NCBI RefSeq assembly: GCF_001421165.1
Contig: NZ_LMKB01000005.1
Span: forward strand, 985,679 to 1,049,678
From: Frigoribacterium sp. Leaf8
GTDB taxonomy: Bacteria > Actinomycetota > Actinomycetes > Actinomycetales > Microbacteriaceae
DNA: 64,000 nt
Reading direction: 5' to 3'
The notes beneath the pieces are model-generated. The model saw only the letters and a program-made list of their open reading frames with translations. It was not told the DNA's origin and ran no database searches. The number at the start of each line of letters is the position of its first letter. The first letter of the stretch is position 1. The position numbers and the translations under genes are program-made. Positions 26,083-34,372 of this stretch are shown piece after piece.

Positions 26083-27843
26083 TCAGCGGGAGAGGGGCAC
26101 CTCGATCAGAACCGGCCCGTCGTACCGGGCGACGAGGGCCTGGTCGAGCTCCGCCCGCGTGGCCGCCTCGACGTACTGCCAGCCGTAGGCCACGGCAAGT
26201 GCCGAGAGGTCGACCTCGTGAGGGGTGAACTGCACACGGGTCATCGCCTCGGGCGACGCGGTGGCCGCGACCTCGAGCCCGTCGAAGATGGTGCCGCCGC
26301 CGTCGTTGCCGACGACCACCTGCAACCGGGGCCTGGTCTCGCCGAGGCCGAGGAGCATCGAACCGACGTCGTGCAGCAAGGTCAGGTCGCCGACGAGCAC
26401 CCGGGTGGTGCCGGCTGCGGGGTCGTCACGCTGGCTGGCGAGGGCGATGCCGGTGGCCGTGGCGATCGTGCCGTCGATGCCGGCCAGCCCACGGTTGGCG
26501 TGCACGGGGATCTTCTTGCCCGGCACGGTCTGGTCGAGTTCGCGGATGAGCCTCGACGCACCCAAGACGAGGCGGTCGTGAGGCCAGCTGACGCGCCACA
26601 GGGCCTCGGCGAGGGCGCGGCGCGTCACCGGCCGTCGCAGCAGCTGCACCTCGCGACGCAGGAACTCGGCCTGTTCGGCCGCCTCGGTGCGACCGGCCGA
26701 ACCCTCGGCCGTCCCGTCGACCCCGGGACCGTCGGCCGCGTCCTCGGACTCGGCCTCGGCCTCGGCCTCGGCCTCGAGCAGGCGACGACCCGTGTGGACC
26801 CAGCGCCCGACCCACGTGCGATGAGCGGCGTCGTCGGTCGAACCGACCCCCGAGGAGGCGCGGTCCACCTCGACGGCCTCGACCACGCGCGCGGAGCGAC
26901 CCGGGTCGTAGGCTTCAGCCCCCGCCGCACGGACGACCACGACCTCGACCCCGTCACGGGTGAGCAGCGAGGGGATCTGACGGCTGAGGGTCGGGTGCCC
27001 GAAGACCACCACCCGACGGACGCGGCCGCCGAAGTCGGCGTCGTCGAGCAGGGCACGGTACGACGAGACGAGGTGCGGCCCGAAACGGGCCCCGCTCGAG
27101 ACCTCGGCCACGAGCGGGGCACCCAGTGCCCGGGCAGCGGCCTCGGCCTCGGGGCCGGCGGCGTGCCCGGCGACGACGAGGGTCGCGGGGTCGACGTCGA
27201 CCCCGAGCGCGGATGGTGCCACGGGCGGCGCGACCTCGACCGGCGCGGGGTGGGCGGCGGGCAGCGACTGCTCGCCCGACGACAGGGGCTCGCGGAACGC
27301 GACGTTGAGCTGGACCGGGCCGCGCGAACGCCCGAGGGCACCGTGGGAGTCGCCGCCGAGGGCCTCGGCGACGGCCTCGCGCGCGAGCGTGCGGACGGCC
27401 TCGTGGTCGACCGGGCCGGAGCGGGGAGCCTCGACGTCGCGCACCCACCCGACGGCGCTCGCGAAGAGACCTGGTTGCACCGTCGTCTGGTTCGAGCCGA
27501 TCCCGCGCATCTCGGAGGGACGGTCGGCGCTCACGACGATCATGGGCACACCCGAGTGGTGCGCCTCGAGCACGGCGGGGTGGAGGTTCGCCACGGCGGT
27601 GCCCGACGTGGTGATCACGACGCTCGGGACGCCCGTCTCGGCGGCGAGACCCAACGCCAGGAATCCGCCCGAACGCTCGTCGATGCGCACGTGGACCGAC
27701 AACCGACCGGCGATCTCGAACTCGGCGGCCGCGAGGGCCAGGGCCTGGCTTCGGGACCCAGGGCTGAGCACCACGTCGCGGACACCCGCGTCGGCGAGGG
27801 ACGCGAGCAGCGACAGGGCGTACTCGGTCGACGGACTGGTCAC
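26083..27843 (-). CDS. menD: 2-succinyl-5-enolpyruvyl-6-hydroxy-3-cyclohexene-1-carboxylate synthase
   Basis: Thiamine-diphosphate enzyme of 586 residues joining 2-oxoglutarate and isochorismate. Features: VLSPGSRSQALALAA near 25, the catalytic Glu region, TSGTAVANLHPAVLEAHH near 80, and the ThDP/Mg motif GDLTLLHDVGSML near 490. The GTG start directly abuts the stop of the upstream small membrane protein gene. An internal linker (about residues 320-390) is acidic and repetitive, with Ala-Glu repeats encoded by a six-base tandem repeat at 26745-26774, and carries a copy of the dispersed motif. Confidence 0.94.
   Translation of the reverse strand: MTSPSTEYALSLLASLADAGVRDVVLSPGSRSQALALAAAEFEIAGRLSVHVRIDERSGGFLALGLAAETGVPSVVITTSGTAVANLHPAVLEAHHSGVPMIVVSADRPSEMRGIGSNQTTVQPGLFASAVGWVRDVEAPRSGPVDHEAVRTLAREAVAEALGGDSHGALGRSRGPVQLNVAFREPLSSGEQSLPAAHPAPVEVAPPVAPSALGVDVDPATLVVAGHAAGPEAEAAARALGAPLVAEVSSGARFGPHLVSSYRALLDDADFGGRVRRVVVFGHPTLSRQIPSLLTRDGVEVVVVRAAGAEAYDPGRSARVVEAVEVDRASSGVGSTDDAAHRTWVGRWVHTGRRLLEAEAEAEAESEDAADGPGVDGTAEGSAGRTEAAEQAEFLRREVQLLRRPVTRRALAEALWRVSWPHDRLVLGASRLIRELDQTVPGKKIPVHANRGLAGIDGTIATATGIALASQRDDPAAGTTRVLVGDLTLLHDVGSMLLGLGETRPRLQVVVGNDGGGTIFDGLEVAATASPEAMTRVQFTPHEVDLSALAVAYGWQYVEAATRAELDQALVARYDGPVLIEVPLSR
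26745..26774. repeat. Hexanucleotide tandem repeat inside menD
   Basis: About five near-perfect copies of CGGCCT, read on the minus strand as alternating Ala-Glu codons. Gain or loss of units would keep frame. Confidence 0.8.
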
Positions 27844-28203
27844 TTACTGCTTGCCGGTCTTGTCGTCGTTGTCGAGGTCGAGCAGCTCTTGCTCGAGGCG
27901 ACGGATGCGCTCGTCGGTCGTCTCGCGGTCGAGGTCGCTCGTCGTGCGCCAGGACGTCCCCGAGAACTCGGGGTCGTCGTCGGGTGCGATGGTGCGCGTC
28001 GCGGCGGGGCGGCCGCTCTTGCGCGCCCGCCCGAGCACGAACCACAGCACCGCGCCGATGACGGGGAGGAGGACGATGATGACGGCCCAGAGGGGCTTGT
28101 TGAGGGCCCGGAACCGTGAGGCGTCGGCGAACAGGCAGTCGATGAGCGCGAAGATGACGAATGCCGCCGCGGCGACGATGCCCACGATGAAGAGCCTGAC
28201 CAT
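27844..28203 (-). CDS. PLD nuclease N-terminal (PLDc_N) domain membrane protein
   Basis: Protein of 119 residues. Two membrane segments (about 3-25 and 38-60) match the PLDc_N domain found at the N-terminus of cardiolipin synthases, but no catalytic HKD domain follows. The remainder is a charged cytoplasmic tail ending in a predicted coiled coil (DERIRRLEQELLDLDND). It is directly upstream of menD with no gap. TAGGCT lies six bases before the ATG. Function unknown. Confidence 0.85.
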   Translation of the reverse strand: MVRLFIVGIVAAAAFVIFALIDCLFADASRFRALNKPLWAVIIVLLPVIGAVLWFVLGRARKSGRPAATRTIAPDDDPEFSGTSWRTTSDLDRETTDERIRRLEQELLDLDNDDKTGKQ

Positions 28204-28380
28204 GGACCGAGCCTAGTTCTCGATCCGGTGCAACGCCTGATGGTCGGTCGGCCGTTGCGGAGCTGTGACGTACGGCGCGAGGCGGTGCCGCACCGCGCCT
28301 CCTCGGCCCGTCGGATCGCGGCCGCACGGCCCGTCCGCCGCGGGGCGGGCGCACACCTCACGGACCGTAGACTCCTCGTC
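28204..28380. other. Divergent intergenic region
   Basis: 177 bp between the PLDc_N protein gene and the DUF4229 gene. It holds both leaderless -10 elements (TAGGCT on minus, TAGACT on plus at 28368-28373) and one copy of the dispersed motif at 28293-28306. No gene seen. Confidence 0.6.
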
Positions 28381-28668
28381 GTGAAACCCTGGCTCAAGTA
28401 CTCGATCGTCCGCCTCGGCCTGTTCGCGGTCGTGCTGGGCCTGCTGCTGGTGCTGAGGTTCGACCCCTTCTGGGCCACGCTGATCGCGGCGGTCGTCGGC
28501 TTCTGCGTCTCGTACCTGTTCTTCGCGCCGCTGCGCCGGAAGGTCGCGCTCGACCTCGCCGACCGCCGGTCGCGCCCGGCCAAGCTCGACGACGACTCCG
28601 TCGCCGAGGACGAGGCCATCGCCGAGGACGACGGCGAGCGCGCACGCCGCATCGACGGCCAGGCCTGA
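28381..28668 (+). CDS. DUF4229 membrane protein
   Basis: Protein of 95 residues, function unknown. Two hydrophobic segments (about 8-25 and 30-48) precede FFAPLRRKVALDLADRR and an acidic tail. This layout matches DUF4229, conserved near menA and menD in Actinobacteria. The GTG at 28381 is chosen because TAGACT lies exactly seven bases before it. Confidence 0.85.
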   Translation: MKPWLKYSIVRLGLFAVVLGLLLVLRFDPFWATLIAAVVGFCVSYLFFAPLRRKVALDLADRRSRPAKLDDDSVAEDEAIAEDDGERARRIDGQA

Positions 28669-28675
28669 CCGCCCC

Positions 28676-28707
28676 CGGGCCGCGAGCCCGGGCCGCGAGC
28701 CCGGGCC
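28676..28707. repeat. 13-bp tandem repeat/GC hairpin between convergent genes
   Basis: GGGCCGCGAGCCC occurs twice in tandem followed by GGGCC. Each unit is nearly self-complementary at its ends, so the RNA could fold and act as a terminator for DUF4229 and menA. Confidence 0.6.
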
Positions 28708-28712
28708 GGACC

Positions 28713-29669
28713 CTAGAAGAAGAGCGCGGCCGACAAGGCGAGAGCCCAGACCAGGGCCGTCAACGACGACAGCTGCAGGGCGAGGATCAGCTCACGGGGC
28801 GTCTTGCCCGTGACGCCGATCACCGCGGCGGGCACCGCGACGATGAGCGTGAAGTAGACGTAGGGCGCGTGCAGGTACAGGAACGCGAAGTACACGAGGA
28901 TGAAGAACGGCAGCAGCAGGAACAGCGCGTAGAGGGCGCGCGCCACCGGGTCGCCGACGACGACCGCGAGGGTGCGCTTGCCGGCGGCGGTGTCTTGCGG
29001 GATGTCGCGCACGTTGTTGATCATCAGGACCGCGCAGGCGAACAGCCCGGCGGCGACCCCCGCCACCCAGGCGTCGAACGGGAACTCGCGCAGCTGTACG
29101 AAGGTCGTGCCCACGGTCGCGACGAGCCCGAAGAACACGAAGACGAAGAGCTCGCCCAGGGCGTTGTAGCCGTAGGGCCGTTTGCCGCCGGTGTAGAACC
29201 AGGCGGCCACGACCGCGGCGGCGCCGACCGCGAGCAGCCACCAGATCTGGGTGATGACGACGACGACGACACCGGCGACGGCCGCGAGGGCGAAGAACGC
29301 CAGCGCCACCTTCAGCACGGTCTTCGGACGGACGCTGCCCGAGCCGGTCAGTCGCGAGGGCCCGACCCGGAAGTCGTCGGTGCCGCGGATGCCGTCCGAG
29401 TAGTCGTTCGCGTAGTTGACGCCGATCTGCAGGAACACCGCGACGGCGAGGCAGAGAAGCGCCAGGGTGAGGTCCCAGCCACCGTTTGCCCGGGCGACAC
29501 CGGTGCCGAGGGCGACCGGGGCGATGCCCAGCGGCAGGGTGCGCAGGCGGGCACCGCCGATCCAGTCGCCGGCCGTCACGCGACGGACCGGCTGCTTGCC
29601 GGGCCGCCCGCCCGGTCGGCCACCGGGGCGGCCGTTGCGCTTGGGGGTCGAGGTCTTCGTCTTCGCCAC
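28713..29669 (-). CDS. menA: 1,4-dihydroxy-2-naphthoate polyprenyltransferase
   Basis: UbiA-superfamily membrane enzyme of 318 residues attaching the polyprenyl chain to DHNA. The first motif is NYANDYSDGIRGTDD near residue 85, the second NNVRDIPQDTAAGKRTLAV near 215, with about eight or nine membrane helices. An extra N-terminal basic segment carries repeats of RPGG. TAGACT seven bases upstream of the GTG start fits leaderless transcription. It lies upstream of no other gene on its strand and follows menE by 28 bp. Confidence 0.95.
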   Translation of the reverse strand: MAKTKTSTPKRNGRPGGRPGGRPGKQPVRRVTAGDWIGGARLRTLPLGIAPVALGTGVARANGGWDLTLALLCLAVAVFLQIGVNYANDYSDGIRGTDDFRVGPSRLTGSGSVRPKTVLKVALAFFALAAVAGVVVVVITQIWWLLAVGAAAVVAAWFYTGGKRPYGYNALGELFVFVFFGLVATVGTTFVQLREFPFDAWVAGVAAGLFACAVLMINNVRDIPQDTAAGKRTLAVVVGDPVARALYALFLLLPFFILVYFAFLYLHAPYVYFTLIVAVPAAVIGVTGKTPRELILALQLSSLTALVWALALSAALFF

Positions 29670-29697
29670 GTGGTCGAGTCTAGTTCGCAGCCGGCTA

Positions 29698-30858
29698 TCA
29701 GCTTGCCGCGAGGCCGGCGACCAGGCGGGTCAGCGCCACCCGGTCCGGCTTGCCGCTCGCGAGCACGGGCACCGCGTCGACCCTGACGATGCGATCGGGT
29801 GCCGCGGCTCGACCGGCGGCGGCGACCACCGCGGATCGCAGGGCCGCCAGGTCGTCGGCGGCCGACGGCGCAGGAGGCGCGGTGTCGGTGACCACGACGG
29901 GCACCTCGCCCCACCGGGCGTGTGCCGCGCGGACGACCACGGCGTCGGCGAGCCCCGGCTGCTCGCGCACGACCCGCTCGACGACGCCGAGCGACACCTT
30001 CTCGCCACCCGAGACGATCACGTCGTCGAGCCGGCCGCTCACGGTCAGCACCCCGCCGGGCGACACAGTTCCGGCGTCGCCCGTGCGGTACCACCGCAGG
30101 CCGTCGCGCGTGACGAAGGCCGCAGCCGTGCGCTCGGGGTCGTCGAGGTACCCCTCGGCCAGCGACGGCCCGCTCAGCTCGACCTGGCCGTCGACGACCT
30201 CGACGCGGGTGCGGCCCACCGGCACGCCGTCGTACACGCACCCGCCACTGGTCTCGCTCGACCCGTAGGTGCGCACGACGGTCACCCCGAGCCGACGGGC
30301 CCGTTCGACGAGGGGGCCGGGAGTCGCCTGCCCGCCCACCAGGAGGGCGTCGAAGCGGCGCAGCACGTCGGCCACGCCGGCGTCCTCGTCGGCGGCGTCC
30401 AGCGCCGTCGAGAGCTGCGCGGGGACGAGCGACGAGTACCGCACGGGGTGCTCGAGCCGACCGGCGGCGGCGACGAAGCCGGCGACGTCGAAGTGGCCGG
30501 GCGTCAGCAGGGCCGGCTCGGTGCCCGAGGCGAGCGAGCGGACGAGCACGTTCAGCCCGGCGACGTAGTGCGCCGGCAGGGCGAGCACCCACTGCCCGGG
30601 CCCGGCCAGGGCACCGTCGGCCGCGGCGGCACCGGCGAGCACCGCGTCGGAGGACAGGGCCACGCGCTTCGGGCGTCCGCTAGAGCCGCTGGTCTCGACG
30701 ACCAGCGACACCGCCTGCGGCACGAGTCCCGGGAGGTCGGCGGGCACACGGTCGTCCGTCCGGGGCGCCACCGCGGGACCCCCCTCGAGCGCGACCCGGA
30801 GGGCGTCGAGCACCGCACCGGGCTCACGTGCGTCGACCGCCCGCAGGGTGCGCGTCAT
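29698..30858 (-). CDS. menE: o-Succinylbenzoate-CoA ligase
   Basis: Acyl-adenylate enzyme of 386 residues, in the size range of the compact actinobacterial MenE. Adenylate-forming motifs: VVETSGSSGRPKRVAL near 53-68, RTYGSSETSGGCVYDG near 205, GRLDDVIVSGGEKVS near 288 and the catalytic Lys in ASGKPDRVALTRLV near the C-terminus. The ATG overlaps the menB stop by one base (TGATG). It activates OSB for ring closure by MenB. Confidence 0.94.
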   Translation of the reverse strand: MTRTLRAVDAREPGAVLDALRVALEGGPAVAPRTDDRVPADLPGLVPQAVSLVVETSGSSGRPKRVALSSDAVLAGAAAADGALAGPGQWVLALPAHYVAGLNVLVRSLASGTEPALLTPGHFDVAGFVAAAGRLEHPVRYSSLVPAQLSTALDAADEDAGVADVLRRFDALLVGGQATPGPLVERARRLGVTVVRTYGSSETSGGCVYDGVPVGRTRVEVVDGQVELSGPSLAEGYLDDPERTAAAFVTRDGLRWYRTGDAGTVSPGGVLTVSGRLDDVIVSGGEKVSLGVVERVVREQPGLADAVVVRAAHARWGEVPVVVTDTAPPAPSAADDLAALRSAVVAAAGRAAAPDRIVRVDAVPVLASGKPDRVALTRLVAGLAAS

Positions 30859-31766
30859 CAGTACTGCCAGGGGAAGGGCGACCAGTCGGGAGCACGCTTC
30901 TCGAGGAACGAGTCGCGTCCTTCGACGGCCTCGTCGGTGCCGTAGGCGAGGCGGGTCGCCTCGCCCGCGAAGACCTGCTGACCGACGATGCCGTCGTCGG
31001 TCGCGTTGAAGGCGAACTTGAGCATGCGGATGGCGGTCGGCGACTTCGTCAGGATGGTGCGCGCCATGGCGAGCGCCTCGCGTTCGAGGTCGACGTGTGG
31101 CACGACCCGGTTGACGGCACCCATCTCGTGGGCACGGTCGGCGCTGTACTCCTCTGCCAGGAAGAACACCTCGCGAGCGAACTTCTGCCCGATCTGCTTG
31201 GCGAAGTAGGCGCTGCCGTAGCCCGCGTCGAACGACCCCACGTCGGCGTCCGTCTGCTTGAACCGACCGTGTTCGCGACTGGCGATCGTCAGGTCGCAGA
31301 CGACGTGCAACGAGTGGCCGCCACCGGCCGCCCAACCGGGCACCACGGCGATGACGACCTTGGGCATGAACCGGATGAGCCGCTGCACCTCGAGGATGTG
31401 CAGCCGCCCCGCCGACGCCGGGTCGGGCACGTTCGCCTGGTCGCCCTCTGCTTTGTAGCCGTCACGACCGCGGATGCGCTGGTCGCCACCGCTGCAGAAC
31501 GCCCAGCCCCCGTCCTTCGCGCTGGGACCGTTGCCGGTCAGCAGGACGACCCCGATGCGGCTGTTCATGCGGGCGTCGTCGAGCACCCGGTAGAGCTCGT
31601 CGACCGTGTGCGGCCGGAACGCGTTGCGCACCTCGGGGCGGTCGAAGGCCACGCGGGCCACCCGCCCGTCGAGGCTGTGGTGGTAGGTGACGTCGGTCAG
31701 GGCGTCGAACCCCTCGACCCCCCGCCACTCGGTCGGATCGAACAGGTCGGACACCTCGGAAGCCAT
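30858..31766 (-). CDS. menB: 1,4-dihydroxy-2-naphthoyl-CoA synthase
   Basis: Crotonase-fold enzyme of 302 residues closing the second ring. Oxyanion-hole stretch FCSGGDQRIRGRDGY near 92, PGWAAGGGHSLHVVCDLTIAS near 143, and FDAGYGSAYFAKQIGQ near 180, all typical MenB features. TAGGCT lies six bases before the ATG. It is first of the menB-menE pair. Confidence 0.96.
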   Translation of the reverse strand: MASEVSDLFDPTEWRGVEGFDALTDVTYHHSLDGRVARVAFDRPEVRNAFRPHTVDELYRVLDDARMNSRIGVVLLTGNGPSAKDGGWAFCSGGDQRIRGRDGYKAEGDQANVPDPASAGRLHILEVQRLIRFMPKVVIAVVPGWAAGGGHSLHVVCDLTIASREHGRFKQTDADVGSFDAGYGSAYFAKQIGQKFAREVFFLAEEYSADRAHEMGAVNRVVPHVDLEREALAMARTILTKSPTAIRMLKFAFNATDDGIVGQQVFAGEATRLAYGTDEAVEGRDSFLEKRAPDWSPFPWQY

Positions 31767-31810
31767 GTCGCCAGCCTAGCGACGGGGTCCGACCTCGCCG
31801 CCTGGCGGGG

Positions 31811-32242
31811 TCAGACCGTCGAGACGAACCGCCCGATCAGCCAGACGAGCACGAACGGGTTCGACAGCGAGCTGAGGACCACCGCGGCCACCCCCCACCA
31901 CCGCCCGCGGCGCAGGACGGCGGCCATCAGACCGATCACCCCGACGACGACGGAGGCCAACAGGGTGACCAACGCGAGGACGGCGGCCGGGCTCACGGCG
32001 TCCGCGGCCAGGAGTCCCAGGGCCACACCGTCGAGTGCGAGCAGCACGACGGCCAGGACGAACGTGACGACGCCGAGGCGTCGGCTGCGCGCAGGGTCGA
32101 GCACGTCGTGACCGGGACCGTCGAAGACCCGGAGGCCGTCGGCCTCGGACGAGGCGCGGCCGAGGCCGTCGCGCCCCGGGTCGGAGGGATCGTCGGGTGA
32201 GGGCTCCGGTCGTCGGACGGGCTCGGGTTCGCGGTCGACCAT
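31811..32242 (-). CDS. Hypothetical membrane protein
   Basis: Protein of 143 residues not assigned to a family. The N-terminal about 55 residues are Pro/Asp/Glu-rich and probably disordered. Then come three or four hydrophobic segments (about 58-78, 82-105, 110-125 and 127-143). TAAGGT lies eight bases before the ATG at 32242. It is divergent from menC. Conserved position inside the menaquinone block would support a membrane role, but nothing more can be said. Confidence 0.7.
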   Translation of the reverse strand: MVDREPEPVRRPEPSPDDPSDPGRDGLGRASSEADGLRVFDGPGHDVLDPARSRRLGVVTFVLAVVLLALDGVALGLLAADAVSPAAVLALVTLLASVVVGVIGLMAAVLRRGRWWGVAAVVLSSLSNPFVLVWLIGRFVSTV

Positions 32243-32284
32243 GACGCACGACCTTACCGGGGTCCCCGGTGCGACACTGGGCGG

Positions 32285-33301
32285 ATGCCGACCGTCGACC
32301 GCGCACCGTCCACGACTCCCCCGCTGCCTCCCCTGGCCGACCTGGTCGAGGGTGCCCACGTCGTCCGTCTCCCCCTCCGCACCCGGTTCCGGGGACTCGA
32401 CGCACGCGAGGCCCTGGTGGTCGAAGGCCCGTCGGGCTGGACCGAGTTCAGCCCCTTCGTCGAGTACGGACCGGCCGAGGCGGCCGCCTGGCTCGCGGCC
32501 ACGATCGACTTCGGCTGGGGTCGGCTCCCCGAGGGGGGCGCCCGCCGGGTGGCGGTCAACGCGACCCTGCCGGCCGTCGCCGCCGACCGGGTGCCCGACG
32601 TGCTCGCCCGCTACCGCGGCTGCCGGACGGTCAAGGTCAAGGTCGCCGAGCGCGGTCAGACCCTCGCGGACGACATCGCCCGCGTCGCCGCAGCCCGCGA
32701 CTGGGTCGGCCCCGAGGGGCGCGTCCGCGTCGACGCCAACGGAGGATGGTCCGTCGAGTCGGCCGAGGAGGCGCTGGTCGGCATGGCACCGTACGCCCTG
32801 GAGTACGCCGAACAGCCCTGCGCCACGGTGCCCGAGCTCGCCGAGCTGCGACGCCGCGTCTCGGGGACGGGCGTGCTCGTCGCCGCCGACGAGAGCGTCC
32901 GCAAGGCCGACGACCCGCTGGCCGTGGCCCGGGCCGGGGCCGCGGACCTCCTCGTGATCAAGGCCCAACCGCTCGGCGGCGTCACCGCCGCACTGCGCAT
33001 CGTCGCGGCGGCCGGGCTGCCCGTCGTCGTGTCGAGCGCCCTCGACACGTCGGTCGGGCTCAGCATGGGGGCGCACCTCGCCGCCGCCGTGCCCGGGCTC
33101 CGCCACGACTGCGGGCTCGGCACGGCCGCCCTGCTCGGGGCCGACGTGACGCGTGATCCGCTGCTGCCCGTCGACGGCGAGATCGACGTGCGACGGGTCG
33201 AGGTCGACGTCGACCTGCTCCGCCGCCACGCGGTGGACGACGACCGACGCGAGGTGTGGCTGGAGCGGCTGCGCGCCTCCTACGCCGTGCTCGCGGGCTG
33301 A
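32285..33301 (+). CDS. menC: o-Succinylbenzoate synthase
   Basis: Enolase-superfamily dehydratase of 338 residues producing OSB from SHCHC. Catalytic and metal residues: TVKVKVAERG near residue 118 (acid/base Lys), VRVDANGGW near 150, EYAEQPC near 178, VAADESVRK near 205 and VIKAQPLGGV near 228 (second Lys). All are intact. The ATG at 32285 fits the family length. The end overlaps a copy of the dispersed motif (33272-33281). Confidence 0.94.
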   Translation: MPTVDRAPSTTPPLPPLADLVEGAHVVRLPLRTRFRGLDAREALVVEGPSGWTEFSPFVEYGPAEAAAWLAATIDFGWGRLPEGGARRVAVNATLPAVAADRVPDVLARYRGCRTVKVKVAERGQTLADDIARVAAARDWVGPEGRVRVDANGGWSVESAEEALVGMAPYALEYAEQPCATVPELAELRRRVSGTGVLVAADESVRKADDPLAVARAGAADLLVIKAQPLGGVTAALRIVAAAGLPVVVSSALDTSVGLSMGAHLAAAVPGLRHDCGLGTAALLGADVTRDPLLPVDGEIDVRRVEVDVDLLRRHAVDDDRREVWLERLRASYAVLAG

Positions 33302-33346
33302 CGCCCCGTCGCACGCGGCGCCGGGCGACGCCACGGCGTCGGTGCG

Positions 33347-34372
33347 TCAGAGACCGGAGTACGCGTGGAGGCCCTTGAAGAAGACGTTGACGACCGAGAA
33401 GTTGAACATGACCGCGGCGAAGCCGATGATCGACAACCACGACGACCGGGCCCCGCGCCACCCACGGGTCGCCCGCGCGTGGATGTACCCGGCGTAGAGC
33501 ACCCAGATGATGAAGGTCCAGACCTCTTTGGTGTCCCAGCCCCAGTAGCGGCCCCACGCCCGCTCGGCCCAGATGGCGCCGGCGATGAGGGTGAAGGTCC
33601 AGAGGACGAAGCCGACGAGGGCGATGCGGTAGGCCAGGTCTTCGAGGCGCTCGGCGCCCGGGAGGGTGTCGAGGAAGCGCAGGCCGGCGAGCTTGGACTG
33701 CTCACGCTTCGTCTGCACGAGCTGGGCGGCCGAGAGCCCGGCGGCGATGGCGAAGAACGCCGTGCCGAGGATGGCCACGAAGACGTGGATCACCAGCCAG
33801 GCGGACTGGAGCGCCGGCGGCAGCGGCGAGACCGCCACGTAGTAGTTGACGGTGCCGATCGCGAGCAGCACCAGGTTGAGGCCCATGACGTACGCGCCGA
33901 GGAACCGCAGGTTGACCACCAGCTGGACGGCCAGGTAGACCCCGACGATGATCGCGGTGCCGGTCAGCGAGAACTCGAACATGTTCGCCCACGGCACGCG
34001 ACCGGCGGCCAGTCCACGCAGGACGACCGAGGAGACGTGGACGACGAACCCCAGGAGCATCATGGCGATGGCGACGCGCTCGAAGCTCGAGGCCTTGGCG
34101 GACCCACCGGCGGCGGGGACCGCCCCGCCCGCTCCGCCCGCTCCGCCCGACGGCCGGTCGAGGACGACGGTGCTGCCGCCCGACGACGAGCGCGAGACGG
34201 TGGTGGTCGCGAGGGCCTCGGCCTTGGCCTTGGCCGCACGGGCCGCCGCCTGCTGGGCGTCACCGGACCGCTTCGCCAGGTCGAGGGCGAAGGCCACGAA
34301 CGAGATCGTGTAGATGGCCATCGCCGAGTACACGGCGACGAGCGAGTAGTAGGCGAGGTCGGCGGTCACCAT
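33347..34372 (-). CDS. ccsB: Cytochrome c biogenesis protein CcsB (ResC)
   Basis: Heme-handling subunit of the System II cytochrome c synthase, 341 residues. The tryptophan-rich heme motif RYWGWDTKEVWTF lies near 280, and eight hydrophobic segments are visible. A Gly/Ala-rich cytoplasmic loop follows the first segment. It works with ResB (next upstream) to export heme and ligate it to apocytochrome c outside the membrane. The ATG overlaps the resB stop (TGATG). Confidence 0.94.
   Translation of the reverse strand: MVTADLAYYSLVAVYSAMAIYTISFVAFALDLAKRSGDAQQAAARAAKAKAEALATTTVSRSSSGGSTVVLDRPSGGAGGAGGAVPAAGGSAKASSFERVAIAMMLLGFVVHVSSVVLRGLAAGRVPWANMFEFSLTGTAIIVGVYLAVQLVVNLRFLGAYVMGLNLVLLAIGTVNYYVAVSPLPPALQSAWLVIHVFVAILGTAFFAIAAGLSAAQLVQTKREQSKLAGLRFLDTLPGAERLEDLAYRIALVGFVLWTFTLIAGAIWAERAWGRYWGWDTKEVWTFIIWVLYAGYIHARATRGWRGARSSWLSIIGFAAVMFNFSVVNVFFKGLHAYSGL

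Noticed and set aside
27844-28203. Truncated cardiolipin synthase
   Set aside because: Only the PLDc_N membrane domain matches and the gene has its own promoter and stop. Stand-alone PLDc_N proteins are common in actinobacteria, so this is not a broken gene.
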